From Rhodococcus marinonascens NBRC 14363 (GTDB lineage Bacteria; Actinomycetota; Actinomycetes; Mycobacteriales; Mycobacteriaceae), in assembly GCF_001894885.1 (NCBI RefSeq), contig NZ_BCXB01000036.1:1-37555 (forward strand): 37,555 nucleotides of DNA, given 5' to 3'. The position numbers and the translations under genes are program-made. Every line of letters starts with the position of its first letter. The stretch's first letter is position 1. A model generated the notes under the pieces. It was not told the origin of the DNA, made no database searches, and saw only the letters and a list, made by a program, of their open reading frames with translations. Below are positions 10,120 to 18,943 of the stretch, one piece after another.

Positions 10120-10156
10120 CGACACGCTCGACCCCACCAAAAGGCAATGCTTAGCC

Positions 10157-10192
10157 ACTGTGGCCCCCGATCTCACGATCGGGGGCCACAGT
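10157..10192. terminator. Bidirectional hairpin terminator
   Basis: A perfect 16-bp stem, ACTGTGGCCCCCGATC pairing with GATCGGGGGCCACAGT, around a TCAC loop. It lies between the converging YVTN gene and the COG4315 lipoprotein gene. No long U tract is present on either side. Confidence 0.8.
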
Positions 10193-10217
10193 CGTTCAGT
10201 TCCGAGAATCCCCTGCG

Positions 10218-10730
10218 CTACTCGCCGTCGGTTGTCGTGATCGGATTGCCTGCTGAGTCGAGGGTCCACCACACGTCCCCCACGGCCTGCCCCAACGCGT
10301 CGCCGGGCACCGTGTCGTCCATGTATCGGTAGACGGGACGACCGTTGACCGTCAGCTGATGGGTGCCGTCCGCCGCAGGGATGGTGTCGATGACGACGTC
10401 CTGCAACCCCTCGACCGCGGGGTTCTCGATGACGCTGGTGACCGGTATCCACGACTGGAGGCACGTGTCGTCGCAGGAACTAGCGCCTGAACCCACTTCG
10501 TCCATGTCGTACACGTAGACGGTCATGCCGCCGTCTTCGACCATGACCTCCCCGAACGTTGTCGCGCCCATCGTCAGAACAGGTTCACCAGGCAAGGCTG
10601 GTGGTGACGTGGGTGTGGGCGATACCGGGGCGTCTCCACCCGTAGTCCCGGAGTCGGTGGCGTCAGTAGCGCAACCCGAAAAGGTCAGGCCGGCGGCGGC
10701 GATCGCTGCCAGTACCCATGTTCGTCTCAT
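10218..10730 (-). CDS. COG4315 / Lipoprotein_15 repeat lipoprotein
   Basis: 170 residues. The signal peptide ends in a lipobox FSGC with Cys20 as lipidation site, followed by a Thr/Ser/Pro linker. The mature part contains the secreted-repeat family's two units: MTVYVYDMDEVGSGASSCDD and PVYRYMDDTVPGDALGQ, plus the typical C..D.CL.SWIPV. The family (PF03640) is found in extracytoplasmic lipoproteins of unknown function. The divergent TetR gene starts 231 bp away; whether that regulator controls this gene is not shown. No homologous partner is adjacent. Confidence 0.87.
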   Translation of the reverse strand: MRRTWVLAAIAAAGLTFSGCATDATDSGTTGGDAPVSPTPTSPPALPGEPVLTMGATTFGEVMVEDGGMTVYVYDMDEVGSGASSCDDTCLQSWIPVTSVIENPAVEGLQDVVIDTIPAADGTHQLTVNGRPVYRYMDDTVPGDALGQAVGDVWWTLDSAGNPITTTDGE

Positions 10731-10961
10731 GGCAAGTCCTCATTCTGTACAACTGCGATGTAGCGAGTCCCTGCGTGTCAGGAAGAGTTGAGGGAACCTG
10801 CACGAACCCACGCATACAGTTCACCTCAAGTTCGTCGTCGGCGCCAGCAGTTCGTGCGATGTGCATGGGCGTCCAACCGTGACGAACTCACGCGCGCCAC
10901 GCGATTGGGCGTGTTGCACCTGACACAAGCAATTCTTCGAAACGTAAGTAATGTGCCAGGC

Positions 10962-11570
10962 ATGCGCGAACGCCGATACTCGTCCACCAGCCCAGAACAC
11001 CTGGCCACGGCGCTGTTCGACGTCGCGGCCGAGTCCGGTCTAGGGGGCGCGAGCGTGCGCGAAGTCGCCAAGAGAGCCGGGGTCTCCATCGGTGCCGTGC
11101 AGCATCACTTCTCCACCAAGGACGAGATGTTCGTGTTCGCCCTGCGCACCCTCGTCGACAAGCTGCTGATGCGACTGAAGGCCGTCGACCGTAGCGGAGA
11201 CCCCGCGCGGGCCTTGTTCTCTGTCATGTCCCAGCTGCTTCCGCTCGACGAGGCGAGATCGCGAGAGGCCCACGTCATGGCTGCGTTCGCGGTTCGGGCG
11301 GCCACCTCGCCGTCGCTCGCCGAAATCCGCCGCAAGACCCTGTTCACCATCCGCACCGGCCTGTCCGCGGTGCTGATCCGGATAGGCACTCCGGAAGCGG
11401 AAACCCGTGCGGCGCTTCTCCTGGCCACCGTCGACGGCCTCGCCCTCGACGCGATCGGCAGCCCCTCGTTGTACCCGCCCGAGTACCTCGAGCACGCACT
11501 CGATATTCAGATCGCCATGATTTTGCAGGGCGCCGATCTCGCACCGTCGTCGGTCGAACTCGCCAGTTGA
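10962..11570 (+). CDS. TetR-family regulator, BetI-like
   Basis: 202 residues from ATG 10962; the longer upstream frame is not supported. The N-terminal helix-turn-helix is clear (SVREVAKRAGVSIGAVQHHF, about residues 28-47), preceded by the typical ATALFDVAAESGLGGA helix. The C-terminal part, with LLLATVDGLALDAIGSPSLY and an EYLEHALDIQIAMIL helix, resembles the BetI-type ligand domain (TetR_C_6). It starts 231 bp from the divergent lipoprotein gene and ends 11 bp before the probable start of gluQRS. Target and ligand are unknown. The ribosome binding site is weak. Confidence 0.87.
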   Translation: MRERRYSSTSPEHLATALFDVAAESGLGGASVREVAKRAGVSIGAVQHHFSTKDEMFVFALRTLVDKLLMRLKAVDRSGDPARALFSVMSQLLPLDEARSREAHVMAAFAVRAATSPSLAEIRRKTLFTIRTGLSAVLIRIGTPEAETRAALLLATVDGLALDAIGSPSLYPPEYLEHALDIQIAMILQGADLAPSSVELAS

Positions 11571-11581
11571 CCCCTCGGCCA

Positions 11582-12526
11582 ATGTCACATCCGTCTCGTC
11601 AGAACGAACCGCTGTCACATCAGGTGGAGGGGGCGGGACGCTTCGCGCCCAGCCCGTCCGGGGATCTCCATCTCGGTAACCTGCGGACCGCACTGCTGGC
11701 GTGGCTGTTCGCCCGGTCGACCGGGCGGCGTTTTCTGATGCGCGTCGAAGATCTCGACCGCGTCCGCGAGGGTTCACGGGAACGGCAATTGTCCGACCTC
11801 ACCGAACTGGGCCTCGACTGGGACGGTGACGTGGTTTCGCAGTCGCATCGACTCCTCCATTACGACAACGCCATCGCACGACTCCGCGCCGCCGGCCTCT
11901 CCTACGAATGCTTCTGCACGCGAAGGGAGATCTTAAAGGCAGCCTCCGCGCCCCACGCCCCGCAGGGCGCTTACCCCGGGACGTGCCGCAACCTCACACC
12001 CGACGAACGCGAGACCCGGCGTTCGAGTGGGCGGCCACCCGCCCTGCGACTGCGCGCCGCCGTCACGTCTTTCGCCGTCGACGACCTCATTCACGGCAGC
12101 TGTTCGGGCTTAGTGGACGACTTCGTGCTGCGTCGCGGCGACGGAACACCCGCCTACAACCTCGCGGTCGTAGTCGACGACGCCGACCAGGGAATCGATC
12201 AGGTGGTGCGCGGGGACGATCTGCTGTCGTCGGCGCCGCGACAGGCCTACCTCGCCGGACTCCTCGGTTTGACCGCACCCACCTACGCCCACGTCCCACT
12301 CGCCGTCAACGAAGAGGGCAAGCGGCTGGCGAAACGCGATGGCGGCGTCACCCTCGCAGAACTGAAAGCATTGGGACGCAGCCCCGGCCAAGTTCTCGGC
12401 ATCCTGGCGACGTCGCTGGGCCTCGCGGTTCAGGGCGAGGTGGTGAACCTCGCCCTGCTTCTCGATCGCTTCGAACCCGGCCGGCTGCCACGCGAACCGT
12501 GGGTCGTCAGGCCCTCTGCACCGTGA
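11582..12526 (+). CDS. gluQ: Glutamyl-queuosine tRNA(Asp) synthetase
   Basis: 314 residues from ATG 11582; a TTG at 11567 overlapping the upstream stop, and a GTG at 11624, are alternatives. It is a truncated class I GluRS paralogue without anticodon-binding domain. It activates glutamate and attaches it to the cyclopentenediol of queuosine at position 34 of tRNA(Asp). Visible are the HIGH-like motif in GRFAPSPSGDLHLGNLR, the zinc-binding set CFC...Y..TC (YECFCTRRE and YPGTCR), and the KMSKS-like KRLAKRDGG. Length is normal. The gene presupposes queuosine-containing tRNA, which fits the transporter and transglycosylase genes 2.4-4 kb downstream. Its last 20 bp overlap the converging DUF4190 gene. 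Confidence 0.92.
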   Translation: MSHPSRQNEPLSHQVEGAGRFAPSPSGDLHLGNLRTALLAWLFARSTGRRFLMRVEDLDRVREGSRERQLSDLTELGLDWDGDVVSQSHRLLHYDNAIARLRAAGLSYECFCTRREILKAASAPHAPQGAYPGTCRNLTPDERETRRSSGRPPALRLRAAVTSFAVDDLIHGSCSGLVDDFVLRRGDGTPAYNLAVVVDDADQGIDQVVRGDDLLSSAPRQAYLAGLLGLTAPTYAHVPLAVNEEGKRLAKRDGGVTLAELKALGRSPGQVLGILATSLGLAVQGEVVNLALLLDRFEPGRLPREPWVVRPSAP

Positions 12527-13004
12527 CGGTCGTCGCGACCACGAAAAGCAGGAGGAACAGGACGACAACGATGACGCCGATGACGATTCCGAAGATGGCG
12601 AGGCCACGGCCCTCTTCACCGGATTTCTGGATCTGACCCAGCGCGACCATTCCGAGGATGATTCCGACGATGCTGAGGATGATTCCGAGGATGATTCCGA
12701 CGATCGACGTGATGAGCGATGCGATCGCGAGCCTGTTCGTCCCCCGCTTCTGCGGATGGGGCGCCCTGTAGGGGTTCGGTGCACCGTACGGATTGGGCGT
12801 ACCGTGCTCCCCCGGAATCCCCGCCGTCCCGTATCCGCCCGGCTGGTTGTAGTCGGGATACTTCTCGGTGGGCGCCGAATACATCGAGTAACCAGACCCT
12901 TCGTCCCCATATCCGTCGCGCGGCAAGGGAGGCGTCTCGCCGTAAGTCTGCGGTGTCTGCCCGTTGTATGGATTCAGGTCGCCCGATCCCCCAGAATGAG
13001 TCAC
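12507..13004 (-). CDS. DUF4190 membrane protein with Tyr/Pro/Gly-rich N-tail
   Basis: About 165 residues (GTG at 13004; GTG at 13013 is equally possible). The first 85 residues are low-complexity and rich in G, P, Y and N (PNPYGAPNPYRAPHPQKRG). Then comes a DUF4190 unit: two hydrophobic segments (LAIASLITSIVGIILGIILS and GLAIFGIVIGVIVVVLFLLL) joined by the motif ALGQIQKSGEEGRG, which is characteristic of the family. Function is unknown. It overlaps the 3' end of gluQ by 20 bp tail to tail. It is one of three neighbouring membrane proteins with comparable disordered tails. Confidence 0.82.
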   Translation of the reverse strand: MTHSGGSGDLNPYNGQTPQTYGETPPLPRDGYGDEGSGYSMYSAPTEKYPDYNQPGGYGTAGIPGEHGTPNPYGAPNPYRAPHPQKRGTNRLAIASLITSIVGIILGIILSIVGIILGMVALGQIQKSGEEGRGLAIFGIVIGVIVVVLFLLLFVVATTVTVQRA

Positions 13005-13146
13005 GGCAGCCACCGTAGTGCATCAAACTCGCACGAGAAATAGGCGTTCCAGAGCGAGACGAGTAAAGGGTTGTCCGCGTAGTGTTAATTTCCGCGTAGT
13101 GCCTATTTGTCACTTACGAGCACTCGAAACTTGCTGAGGGGATCAG

Positions 13147-13980
13147 ATGACGACCGGTGGATACAACCCGAACGAGGAACCCGAAGGCGGTGGCCAGGAA
13201 GGTCGCCCTCCGCAGGGCAATCCTCCACCGCCGCAGGGGGGATACCCGCCGCCGCCCAGCAATTACCCACCGCCGCCCGGCGGATATCCGCCGCCTCCGC
13301 CGATGTCGAATTACGGCGCTTTCGAACAGAAATCGGGACAGCTCTCTGTAGGCGCTGCGATCGGCTACGGCTGGGCCAAGTTCAAGGACAACGCCCCCGT
13401 CTGGATCGGCATCCTCCTGATCGCGGCCGTCATCCAGGTCGTACTGATCGGCATCTTCGACGGTTTCGGCACGTCGTCCGACATGAGCGCGGCGTTCTCG
13501 CCATGGCGCATCCTCGGCACGATCGTCACCTCCATCGTCAGCTACTTGATCAATGCCGCGCTCGTACGGGGTTCGCTGCACGAGGTCGACGGGAACAGGC
13601 CCGCGTTCGGTTCGTTCTTCCAGTTCACCAACGTCGGCGCGATCATCATCGCCAGCCTGATCATCGGGGTGGCCTCATTCATCGGCCTCATCCTGTTCAT
13701 CATCCCGAGCCTGATCGTGGTCTTCCTCACCTGGTGGACGCTGCAGTTCGTCATCGACCAGAACGAGGATGCGTTCACCGCCATCAAGTCAAGTTTCAGA
13801 GTGATCTCGCATAATGTCGGCCCGGTGCTGCTGCTGGCTCTCGCCCTGGTCGGCATCAACATCGTCGGTGCGATCTTGTTCTTGGTCGGACTTCTCGTCT
13901 CGATCCCGATCTCGATCATCGCGTCGACCTACGCGTACCGGGTGCTCACCGGCCGTTACGTCTCGTACGTCTCGGGCTGA
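13147..13980 (+). CDS. Proline-rich multi-pass membrane protein
   Basis: 277 residues; ATG follows TGAGGGGATCAG. The N-terminal 55 residues are a PPPP/GGYPPPP repeat region beginning MTTGGYNPNEE. Then come about six hydrophobic segments in a fold like the membrane domain of glycerophosphodiesterase-type or DUF975-like proteins (SVGAAIGYGWAKFKDNAPVW opening, AFTAIKSSFRVISHNVG near the middle of the C-half). Such proteins are common in actinomycetes and have no assigned reaction. The next gene encodes an RDD protein whose N-terminus repeats the TTGGxxPN leader, so the two are probably a unit, though a strong hairpin separates them. Confidence 0.8.
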   Translation: MTTGGYNPNEEPEGGGQEGRPPQGNPPPPQGGYPPPPSNYPPPPGGYPPPPPMSNYGAFEQKSGQLSVGAAIGYGWAKFKDNAPVWIGILLIAAVIQVVLIGIFDGFGTSSDMSAAFSPWRILGTIVTSIVSYLINAALVRGSLHEVDGNRPAFGSFFQFTNVGAIIIASLIIGVASFIGLILFIIPSLIVVFLTWWTLQFVIDQNEDAFTAIKSSFRVISHNVGPVLLLALALVGINIVGAILFLVGLLVSIPISIIASTYAYRVLTGRYVSYVSG

Positions 13981-13992
13981 CCGCTCGACCCC

Positions 13993-14040
13993 AACGGGGT
14001 GAGCGTACTCCCGTCCTGCCGGAAGTACGCTCACCCCGTT
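13993..14040 (+). terminator. Hairpin terminator after the proline-rich membrane protein
   Basis: A perfect 17-bp stem, AACGGGGTGAGCGTACT pairing with AGTACGCTCACCCCGTT, with a 14-nt loop and TTTT across its 3' boundary. Confidence 0.85.
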
Positions 14041-14132
14041 TTGCTCCCATTACTCGAGCCACTCACACCCCTTGCGTAAGGTGCTCAGGCGTCATCCGAG
14101 ACAATCAAGACTTGCGATTCGAGGGGGAACAC

Positions 14133-14753
14133 TTGACTACTGGCGGATTCGATCCGAACCAGGCACAACCACCGTTCGGCGGGCATCCGCAGTACGGGCA
14201 ACGGCAAAACCACGGCGCGCAGCAGCAGTTCGGGGCGCAGCCGCAGTTCGATTCGGGGCAGCAGTTCTATACCCGGCAATTCGCGATGGCGGACTTCGGA
14301 TTCAACCAGTCGACCCCCGGGGGACTGCTCCCCCGCATCGGCGCGCGGCTGATCGACCATTTGATCGTCGTCATCCCGATTTTGATCGTCACCTCGGTGA
14401 TCCCGTCTGACCTCGGCTGGTATCTGGGCAGTACCATCGTCGCGGGCGTCTGGCTGATGACGGCGATGGGCTACTTCGTGTTCCTCGAAACCCGCGGACG
14501 GACCCTGGGCAAACAACTCCTCGGCCTGCGAGTAGAAGGACCGAACGGCGGGCTGCCCACCCGGCACCAGTCGATTGTGCGCAACAGCTTCAACGTCCTC
14601 ATCGCGCTCGGCTGGCTGCCGATCATCGGCCTTCCGTTCAGGTTACTCGGGTTCATCGCGATGATCGTGATCTGCGTGACCATCGGCAACAGCCCCACCA
14701 GGCAGGGCAAGCACGACGAGTTTGCCTTCGGAACGCGCGTCGTCAAGGGCTGA
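14133..14753 (+). CDS. RDD-family membrane protein with Gln/Gly-rich N-tail
   Basis: 206 residues from TTG 14133, chosen because GAGGGGGA lies 5 nt upstream and because the resulting N-terminus (TTGGFDPNQAQPPFGG) matches that of the preceding gene. After a Q/G/F-rich tail of about 60 residues comes an RDD domain: LLPRIGARLIDHLIV with the Arg and Asp that name the family, FLETRGRTLGKQLLGLRV, and a final hydrophobic pair. RDD proteins are small membrane proteins, some linked to ion transport; no function can be assigned here. Confidence 0.85.
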   Translation: MTTGGFDPNQAQPPFGGHPQYGQRQNHGAQQQFGAQPQFDSGQQFYTRQFAMADFGFNQSTPGGLLPRIGARLIDHLIVVIPILIVTSVIPSDLGWYLGSTIVAGVWLMTAMGYFVFLETRGRTLGKQLLGLRVEGPNGGLPTRHQSIVRNSFNVLIALGWLPIIGLPFRLLGFIAMIVICVTIGNSPTRQGKHDEFAFGTRVVKG

Positions 14754-14780
14754 CGGCTCCAATTCACCGCGTGACCTGCG

Positions 14781-14830
14781 GTTGAACGTACCGTCGATCG
14801 GAAAGTATTCGAGCAAAAGGTACGTTCACC
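14781..14830 (+). terminator. Inverted repeat between the RDD gene and the queuosine transporter gene
   Basis: GTTGAACGTACC and GGTACGTTCACC form a nearly perfect 12-bp stem around a 26-nt AT-richer loop. It may terminate RDD transcription or act as a regulator site for the following gene; there is no U tract, so either reading is open. Confidence 0.45.
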
Positions 14831-14876
14831 CGTTCCTGATTCGCGCCCCTCCACTTGCAAGTGCTTTGATGACGGC

Positions 14877-15614
14877 GTGACAGCCTCAGATCAGCAGACC
14901 AAGCAGACCAAGCAGGACGACCACGCGACATTCGCGCACGTCAGCCGCGGATACTACCCCACGATCGTCGCGCTCTTCACCGCGACGCTGCTGATCTCGA
15001 ATATCAGTGCGACGAAAGGCGTCGCATTCTTCAGTGATTCGTCACTGACTCTCGGACCGCTTCAGGTACTGCCGATCATCACCGACGGTGGATTCTTCCT
15101 GTTCCCGCTCGCCTACATCCTCGGCGACATTCTCAGCGAGGTGTACGGGTTCAAGGCGACGCGCCGGGCGATCTACCTGGGCTTCGGCGCCCTGATCCTG
15201 GCCGCCATCTGCTTCTGGATCCTCATCGAACTGCCGCCCGCAGACTTCTACGAGAACCAGGAAGCGTTGACATCCGTCGTCGGCGTCTATCCGCGCCTGC
15301 TACTGGCCGGATTGGCCGGCTACTTCGTGGGCCAGATGCTCAACTCGCTCACGCTGGTCATGATCAAAGAGCGCACCAAGGAAAAGCACCTGTGGGCGCG
15401 GCTCATCGGCTCCACCGTCGTCGCTGAATTCTTCGACACCCTGATCTTCTGCGCCATCGCCGCCGGCGCCATCGGCATCAACACGTGGAGCGATTTCATC
15501 AACTACGTGATCATCGGATTCCTGTGGAAGACCCTGGTGGAGGTTCTGGCCATGCCGATCACCTACCGCGTCATCTCCTACGTTAAGCAGCGTGAACCCA
15601 CCTACCGGCTCTGA
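14877..15614 (+). CDS. yhhQ: Queuosine precursor transporter (COG1738, YhhQ family)
   Basis: 245 residues from GTG 14877 with a weak ribosome binding site. Six or seven transmembrane helices. The family signature is clear: LLISNISATKG at the start of the membrane part, then ITDGGFFLFPLAYILGDILS followed by EVYGFKATRR, and later VAEFFDTLIFCAIA. Members import preQ0, preQ1 or queuine for tRNA modification. It ends 8 bp from the converging tRNA-guanine transglycosylase gene, and gluQ is 2.4 kb upstream, so the context supports a salvage role. No queuosine biosynthesis genes (queC, D, E, F, A, G) are in the window. Confidence 0.9.
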   Translation: MTASDQQTKQTKQDDHATFAHVSRGYYPTIVALFTATLLISNISATKGVAFFSDSSLTLGPLQVLPIITDGGFFLFPLAYILGDILSEVYGFKATRRAIYLGFGALILAAICFWILIELPPADFYENQEALTSVVGVYPRLLLAGLAGYFVGQMLNSLTLVMIKERTKEKHLWARLIGSTVVAEFFDTLIFCAIAAGAIGINTWSDFINYVIIGFLWKTLVEVLAMPITYRVISYVKQREPTYRL

Positions 15615-15622
15615 GCCTCTGT

Positions 15623-16926
<1,304 letters not shown>

Positions 16927-16972
16927 TGGATGCCACGCCGAGACACTCGAACACCACGGTCCTGGACGGGCT

Positions 16973-18943
16973 CTAGACGTCCGCGCCGACGAACTGGCTG
17001 TTGTACAGGCGGTAATACGCACCGTGGGCGAGCAACAAATTTTCGTGGCTGCCCTGTTCCACGATGCGGCCGTCCTCCATCACGACGATCACATCCGCGT
17101 CACGGATGGTCGACAATCGGTGGGCGATCACGAAACTCGTTCGGTCGCTACGGAGTACAGCGGATGCATGCTGCACCAGCAACTCCGTGCGGGTGTCGAC
17201 AGAACTCGTCGCCTCGTCCAGGATCAGGATGGACGGCTGCGAGATGAACGCTCGGGCGATGGTGATCAACTGCTTCTCACCGGCGCTGATGTTGTTGCCC
17301 TGCTCATCGATGACGGTGTCGTATCCGTCAGGCAGCGAATGAACGAACCGGTCGACATAGCTGATCCGCGAGGCCGCGAGGATTTCCTCCTCGGTGGCGT
17401 CGGGACGTCCGTAGGCGATGTTGTCGCGAATGGTGCCGCCGAACAGCCATGCGTCCTGCAGCACCATTCCGATGCGAGACCTCAGGTCGTCGCGGGACAT
17501 TTCCGCGATGTCGACGCCGTCGATGAGAATCTTGCCGCCGTCGAGATCGTAGAACCGGAGTAGCAGGTTCACCAGTGTGGTCTTGCCAGCGCCGGTGGGG
17601 CCGACTATCGCCACCATCTGCCCAGGCTCGGCAACCAGCGACAAGTTCTCGATCAGCGGCGTCTCCTCACTGTAACTGAAAGACACGTCCGAGAATTCGA
17701 CACGCCCACCAGCCTGGGCGAGGCCCGATTTGTGCAGCACGGCCCGATGCGGAGCCTCGAGGAGATCTTCCTCGTCTTCGTCGAGCACAGCGAACACCCG
17801 CTCGGCGGATGCCACTCCCGACTGCACGAGGTTGGCCATGGCCCCGATCTGGGTGAGGGGCTGGGTGAACTGGCGGGAGTACTGAATGAACGCCTGCACG
17901 TCGCCGAGGCTCATCGTGCCGGACGCCACCCGCATGCCACCGAGTACGGCGATGGCCACGAAGTTGAGGTTTCCGAGGAACATGATCGCGGGCATGATCA
18001 GGCCGGAGAAGAACTGGGCCCGAAAACTGGACTGGTAGAGCTCCTCGTTCTTCTCCTGGAAGCGGGCCTCCACCTCGCGGCTGCGGCCGAACACGGCAAC
18101 CAGTTCGTGTCCCGTGTACGCCTCCTCCACCTGAGAGTTGAGCTCACCGGTCGACTTCCACTGCGCCATGAAGTGCGGTTTGGACCGCTTCGCGATCAGG
18201 GCGGTCACCACTACCGAGAGCGGCACCGTCAGCACCGCGATCAATGCGAGTAGGGGCGAGATGACCATCATCATCACGAAAATCGAGATCACGGTCATGA
18301 CCGACACAATCAACTGGCTCAAAGTCTGCTGCACCGACTGCGAGACGTTGTCGATGTCGTTGGTGACTCGACTCAGCAGGTCGCCGCGGGAGTGGGAGTC
18401 GAAGTAGCGCAGCGGAAGCCGGTGGATCTTGCGTTCGACCTCGGCCCGGAGGTTTCTTACGACGCCCTGGACGACGATGTTGAGGAGGAAACCCGACAAC
18501 CACATCAAGAGCGCAGACCCCAGATACAGGGCCAGCACGATTGCGAGGATCCTGGCGAGAGCGCTGAAGTCGACACCCACTCCGGGCACGACGGGCATTC
18601 CGGACACCATATCCGCAAACGTGTTCTGTCCGTCGGCCCGCAATCCTGCGATGGCCTGGTCCTTCGACAGGCCGGCAGGTAACTGCTTGCCGACGATGCC
18701 GTCGAAGATGATATTCGTGCCCTGCCCAAGCATCCGCGGCGCGATCGAAGTGAGCACCACCGAGATGGTGGCGACCGCGATGACAACGCTCACGGCGAGT
18801 CGGTGCGGACGCAGTCGTCCGACCAGTCTCTTCATCGACGGCCACAGATCGTCGGGCTTGGACGGCGGAGCGGCGGCAGAGGCCGGACCGATACGCGGTC
18901 CTATCGGGCGTTGGGCGGTGTCTGTGCTGGCGCGATCGCTCAT
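16973..18943 (-). CDS. ABC exporter half-transporter, catalytic subunit (Rv1272c-like)
   Basis: 656 residues from ATG 18943; this ATG overlaps the stop of the upstream partner by 4 nt (ATGA), so the two are translationally coupled. It has an N-terminal six-helix exporter domain with the coupling region RYFDSHSRGDLLSRVTNDID, then the nucleotide-binding domain: Walker A GPTGAGKTT, Q-loop, signature ISAGEKQ and Walker B ILILDEATSSVDT with the normal catalytic Glu, and an H-loop at VIAHRLSTI. The signature deviates from LSGGQ, as is typical for one half of heterodimeric exporters such as TmrAB or Rv1272c/Rv1273c. Substrate is likely a lipid or amphiphile, by family analogy only. Confidence 0.9.
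   Translation of the reverse strand: MSDRASTDTAQRPIGPRIGPASAAAPPSKPDDLWPSMKRLVGRLRPHRLAVSVVIAVATISVVLTSIAPRMLGQGTNIIFDGIVGKQLPAGLSKDQAIAGLRADGQNTFADMVSGMPVVPGVGVDFSALARILAIVLALYLGSALLMWLSGFLLNIVVQGVVRNLRAEVERKIHRLPLRYFDSHSRGDLLSRVTNDIDNVSQSVQQTLSQLIVSVMTVISIFVMMMVISPLLALIAVLTVPLSVVVTALIAKRSKPHFMAQWKSTGELNSQVEEAYTGHELVAVFGRSREVEARFQEKNEELYQSSFRAQFFSGLIMPAIMFLGNLNFVAIAVLGGMRVASGTMSLGDVQAFIQYSRQFTQPLTQIGAMANLVQSGVASAERVFAVLDEDEEDLLEAPHRAVLHKSGLAQAGGRVEFSDVSFSYSEETPLIENLSLVAEPGQMVAIVGPTGAGKTTLVNLLLRFYDLDGGKILIDGVDIAEMSRDDLRSRIGMVLQDAWLFGGTIRDNIAYGRPDATEEEILAASRISYVDRFVHSLPDGYDTVIDEQGNNISAGEKQLITIARAFISQPSILILDEATSSVDTRTELLVQHASAVLRSDRTSFVIAHRLSTIRDADVIVVMEDGRIVEQGSHENLLLAHGAYYRLYNSQFVGADV

Noticed and set aside
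8962..10464. 500-codon minus-strand frame opposite the YVTN gene
   Set aside because: It is a shadow of the repeated high-GC coding strand; the Val/Asp/Arg/His-rich repeats mirror the YVTN units.
14754..14876. preQ1 riboswitch before the queuosine transporter
   Set aside because: No preQ1 aptamer-like C-rich loop and A-rich tail was found; only a 12-bp inverted repeat is present.
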